Shown: positions 5,817-8,464 of the stretch, piece by piece | How positions within the stretch are numbered: position 1 is the stretch's first letter | How the letters are laid out: each line of letters starts with the position of its first letter | Origin: Spirochaetaceae bacterium | GTDB taxonomy: Bacteria > Spirochaetota > Spirochaetia > Treponematales > Breznakiellaceae | Length of the DNA stretch: 8,464 nucleotides | NCBI GenBank assembly: GCA_031267475.1 | Contig: JAIRZA010000096.1 | Span: 1 to 8,464, forward strand | Direction: 5' to 3' | Program-made: the position numbers and the translations under genes | The notes under the pieces: model-generated | The model's database searches: none | Seen by the model: only the letters and a program-made list of their open reading frames with translations | What the model was told of the DNA's origin: nothing

Positions 5817-7097
5817 TTATATTTCCGTTTCGCCATTTTCATTTACAATAACATCATGATATAATTCATTAAACATATTCATAAATATATCAATGTCTTC
5901 CGCGTTTATTTTTTCATCCTTCATGAATTTTTCAAAGACGCTCGCCGGGCTCAAATCCGAAAGTCCGGCGCTTTCGTCGCCGCCGCGCCAGTCGCTGGTG
6001 TTCTGGCGGTTTCGCATATCCTGTTTCGCCAAAATTTTGTACGATGGTTCAAGCGGGAGTTCTAATGGGGAGTCGCACAAAACTTCTTTTTCGAGTGTAT
6101 CCCAGAAATTAAAAAGATCGCCTTCATAATCTGTAACTTGAATCTCTATCCATACGTTTTCACCGCCTGCCTTTATTCGTTTGAGTTCGGCGAGTATCAT
6201 ATCCGGGCTGCCTTTTATCTGCCGCAAATTCTGCCAAACTGGTATTTTTTTTAATTGTATTGCTGGTTTTGATTCGGCGGAATCCTCATCAAATACGGCT
6301 ATTACGACGGATTTTTCGCTTTCCGCCTCGCTAAAGCTCATTGGCAGCGGAGAGCCGGAATAGCGGATATAATTTTTACTATTTACTGTCTGACTTTTGT
6401 GCAAATGTCCAAGCGCGTAATAGTCCGCGTCCGGGAGCGCTTCGCGCGGAATGCTTTGCAGGCAGCCGACTTCACGGGCGCGTTCAGAATAATCATCCGA
6501 TTTCATTCCGCCGTCAAGGTAGAAATGTCCTGTCATCAATACGGGGGTGTTTTTGGTTTTAGCAAGTTTGTATACGGCATGATAAAAAGCGGCGGCGGTT
6601 TTGTTATACTGTTCCAAAAGTGAATCCGCTCCGCATGGTTTTACGGTGTTTACTACTTTTAAATCTTTTTCACGCAAAAACGGAATCGCGCAAATTACGA
6701 GTGTTGTTTTATTGTTTTTATTTTTAATCTCAAAGATTAAGTTTTCTGGTTTTTCTATATCTATGGTGGAAACTATATGCACGTTAAGTTCTGAAAGTAT
6801 ATCCGCCGGCGCTCCTAAAAAATGTTGTGAATCATGATTGCCGGCGATTATGAATACTTCCGGCGCGATTTTCAGTTTTATGACTCCGGCAAGGAAGTTG
6901 TAGTACAATCTCTGTGCCGCGGTGGAAGGGGCGTATACATCAAAGATGTCGCCCGAAACAACGAGCGCGTCAATATTTTCTGTTTCTATTGTTTTCAGCA
7001 GCCATGATAAAAATCGTCTGTGTTCTTCTTTTCTGTCTTCATTGTGAAGCATTGCTCCAAGATGCCAGTCGGATGTATGCAAAACTTTTACAGGCAA
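5817..7097 (-). CDS. sbcD: SbcD, Mre11-like nuclease subunit of SbcCD
   Basis: SbcD is the manganese-dependent phosphoesterase subunit that supplies exonuclease and hairpin endonuclease activity to SbcCD. The 426-residue product starts with a TTG. All the Mre11-type metal motifs are present in order: SDWH (Asp10, His12), SGDIFD (Asp50), GNHD (Asn87, His88, Asp89), the histidine in TGHF (His191), and GHLH (His231, His233). The C-terminal third (about 275-426) corresponds to the capping and SbcC-contact region and is less conserved. The length is close to the usual value of about 400. The gene starts 9 nt after the MATE stop and ends 3 nt before sbcC, as in a tightly packed operon. The TTG start is supported by a well-placed ribosome-binding site and by the standard N-terminus (KVLHTSDWHLG). 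Nothing suggests inactivation. Confidence 0.95.
   Translation of the reverse strand: MPVKVLHTSDWHLGAMLHNEDRKEEHRRFLSWLLKTIETENIDALVVSGDIFDVYAPSTAAQRLYYNFLAGVIKLKIAPEVFIIAGNHDSQHFLGAPADILSELNVHIVSTIDIEKPENLIFEIKNKNNKTTLVICAIPFLREKDLKVVNTVKPCGADSLLEQYNKTAAAFYHAVYKLAKTKNTPVLMTGHFYLDGGMKSDDYSERAREVGCLQSIPREALPDADYYALGHLHKSQTVNSKNYIRYSGSPLPMSFSEAESEKSVVIAVFDEDSAESKPAIQLKKIPVWQNLRQIKGSPDMILAELKRIKAGGENVWIEIQVTDYEGDLFNFWDTLEKEVLCDSPLELPLEPSYKILAKQDMRNRQNTSDWRGGDESAGLSDLSPASVFEKFMKDEKINAEDIDIFMNMFNELYHDVIVNENGETEI
5822..5826 (-). promoter_or_regulatory. Ribosome-binding site of sbcC
   Basis: GGAAA on the - strand lies 8 nt before the GTG at 5813, within the final codons of sbcD. An ATG overlapping this GTG runs straight into a stop (ATGTGA). 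GTG giving MKILNLMLKN, the usual SbcC beginning, is therefore the preferred start. Confidence 0.55.
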
Positions 7098-7104
7098 AGT
7101 CGTT

Positions 7105-7108
7105 TCCT
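7105..7108 (-). promoter_or_regulatory. Ribosome-binding site of sbcD overlapping the MATE stop codon
   Basis: AGGA (- strand) lies 7 nt before the TTG at 7097. It shares bases with the TAG stop of the upstream MATE gene (7107-7109). Ribosomes ending on the MATE gene would sit on this site, which favours translational coupling and supports TTG as the start. Confidence 0.65.
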
Positions 7109-8444
7109 ACAGATTACGCAGTTTTGTCATAAATAGGCGTTTAATAAAAAATATACAAGCGGCGAGTGATACTATTTCCGCGATTGGAAACGCAAGCCAA
7201 ACGGCGTCCAGCGAACCGGTTAGCGAAAGCAACCATGCTGACGGCAGTAGTACCAAAAGTTGACGTGCGCAGACAACGAGCAGTCCTTGTACCGCGTTTC
7301 CCATGGCTTGTAAAACCGATATGAAGACGATACAAAATCCCGCGAACAAATAAATTGTGCTGATTATGCGGAAGGCTGTTACTCCCATTACTGTCATTTC
7401 GGGTGTGGCGTTAAACAGCATCAGCATTTTATCTGGTATCAATTGAAACAACAGCAAGCCTAATATCATGATGCAGGCGGCGTATATGGAGCTTAGTTTA
7501 ATTGTTTTTACTATGCGGTCTTTATGGCGCGCGCCGTAATTATAAGCTATTATTGGTATGATCGCGTTATTCATGCCGAATATGGGCATAAATATAAAGC
7601 TTTGCAGGCGAAAAAACACGCCGAATACTGCGTTTGCCGTGGAGCTAAACTGGATTAGTATCCGGTTTACGCCGTATACCATAAGTGATCCGGCGCATTG
7701 TATTAGTATTGAGGGTATTCCTACCGCGTAAATTGATTTAATTATGCTCAAGTTGGGGCGGAAGTTCTTGAATGAAAAACGTATTTCTTTATTTACTTTC
7801 AAGTTTAAAGCGATTGCTACGATCGAACCGCAGCATTCTCCAATAATGGTCGCTATCGCCGCTCCTTTAACGCCCATTTGCGGAAATCCAAATAGTCCGA
7901 AAATAAGGATTGGGTCAAGGGCTACGTTTACTACGGCGCCTGTTATTTGAGAAATCATCGCGTAAAAGGTTTTGCCTGTTGATGACAGTAATCGTTCAAA
8001 GGTAATTTGTCCAAAGACTGTGAATGAAAAAATACAGATTATTGAAATATAATCGCATCCGTATTCAATGATTTCATTTATATTGGTCTGTGTTCTAAAA
8101 TAGGTTTCAGTGAATAAAATTCCGGCGGCTAAAAAAACAAACGAGCTTATTAATGCAAGGAATATGCCGTTCACTGCTGTCTTGTTTACTTTTTCAAAAT
8201 TGCGCTCGCCTAGACTTTTTGAAAGAAGCGCGTTTACGCCTACGCCTGTTCCTACTGCTATGCCTATTATCAGCACCTGTACCGGAAACGCCAAAGATAC
8301 TGCCGCGAGCGCGTTTTCGCTTATTTGCGCGACAAAAATGCTGTCAACGATGTTATACAAGGCTTGAACCAGCATTGAAATCATCATTGGAATGGACATT
8401 TTAAGTATGAGGGAGTTTACGGGCATTACGCCCATGGCATTCAT
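7107..8444 (-). CDS. MATE-family multidrug/metabolite efflux transporter
   Basis: This is an inner-membrane antiporter that uses a sodium or proton gradient to export organic cations, drugs or metabolites; the substrate cannot be read from the sequence. The 445-residue protein is almost entirely hydrophobic, with about 12 membrane segments in two similar halves. Estimated segments are near 12-35, 46-68, 93-113, 130-150, 160-184, 193-214, 236-256, 274-300, 313-333, 355-377, 386-408 and 415-435. Family hallmarks include SMLVQALYNIVDSIFVA (23-39), the DPILIFGLFG...GVKGAAIAT block (177-199), and the second-half NNAIIPIIAYNYGARH (292-307) and LQAMGN (378-383). It fits the NorM/MepA/DinF-type superfamily, length normal. 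It is the first visible gene of a likely operon with sbcD and sbcC. The ATG at 8444 is the first in-frame start visible, but the frame stays open to the window edge, so an upstream start cannot be excluded. Confidence 0.92.
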   Translation of the reverse strand: MNAMGVMPVNSLILKMSIPMMISMLVQALYNIVDSIFVAQISENALAAVSLAFPVQVLIIGIAVGTGVGVNALLSKSLGERNFEKVNKTAVNGIFLALISSFVFLAAGILFTETYFRTQTNINEIIEYGCDYISIICIFSFTVFGQITFERLLSSTGKTFYAMISQITGAVVNVALDPILIFGLFGFPQMGVKGAAIATIIGECCGSIVAIALNLKVNKEIRFSFKNFRPNLSIIKSIYAVGIPSILIQCAGSLMVYGVNRILIQFSSTANAVFGVFFRLQSFIFMPIFGMNNAIIPIIAYNYGARHKDRIVKTIKLSSIYAACIMILGLLLFQLIPDKMLMLFNATPEMTVMGVTAFRIISTIYLFAGFCIVFISVLQAMGNAVQGLLVVCARQLLVLLPSAWLLSLTGSLDAVWLAFPIAEIVSLAACIFFIKRLFMTKLRNL

Positions 8445-8457
8445 GTTATCAAAATTA

Positions 8458-8463
8458 TCCTCT
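8458..8463 (-). promoter_or_regulatory. Possible ribosome-binding site of the MATE gene
   Basis: AGAGGA on the - strand lies 13 nt before the ATG at 8444. That is longer than the usual spacing (about 5-9 nt), so the site is only moderately convincing. No alternative ATG, GTG or TTG in frame lies between it and 8444. The promoter, if adjacent, is outside the window. Confidence 0.45.
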
Positions 8464-8464
8464 C

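Noticed and set aside
1..8464. CRISPR array, tRNA/rRNA gene, insertion sequence, prophage or defence-system genes
   Set aside because: No regularly spaced repeats, no terminal inverted repeats with a transposase, and no recognisable RNA gene were seen. All long frames belong to known housekeeping or transport families.

Overview
The window holds five protein-coding genes in two convergent blocks, with no RNA genes, insertion sequences, CRISPR arrays or phage genes. On the + strand are a signal-peptide-bearing MscS-family channel (30-1409) and the small subunit of NADPH-dependent glutamate synthase, gltD (1548-2996). On the - strand, transcribed from the right edge towards the centre, are a MATE-family efflux transporter (8444-7107), sbcD (7097-5817) and sbcC (5813-3054), the Mre11/Rad50-type nuclease-ATPase pair. 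The two blocks meet in a 57-nt gap at 2997-3053.

The organism cannot be fixed from the sequence alone. The composition is mixed, AT-rich with GC-rich islands. Three of the five genes appear to start with GTG or TTG, and ribosome-binding sites are recognisable. The style recalls a host-associated anaerobe; a Treponema-like spirochaete is my first guess, with Elusimicrobiota or a clostridial lineage as alternatives. Confidence in any of these is low.

The minus-strand genes look like one operon. The MATE stop codon lies inside the sbcD ribosome-binding site, and sbcD is separated from sbcC by 3 nt. SbcD and SbcC should form one complex that trims DNA ends and opens hairpins. The efflux pump upstream has no obvious mechanistic link to it. 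mscS (osmotic safety valve) and gltD (ammonia assimilation) are separated by 138 nt that contain two GC-rich hairpins, so they are probably independently expressed.

The most noteworthy non-coding features are: (i) a run of 14 C immediately after the gltD stop codon, followed by an AC repeat; (ii) a convincing + strand intrinsic terminator lying inside the last codons of the convergent sbcC gene; and (iii) a set of mutually complementary GC-rich modules ahead of gltD, one of which can pair with its ribosome-binding site. All gene families here are well known. I do not see a clear new biological system.
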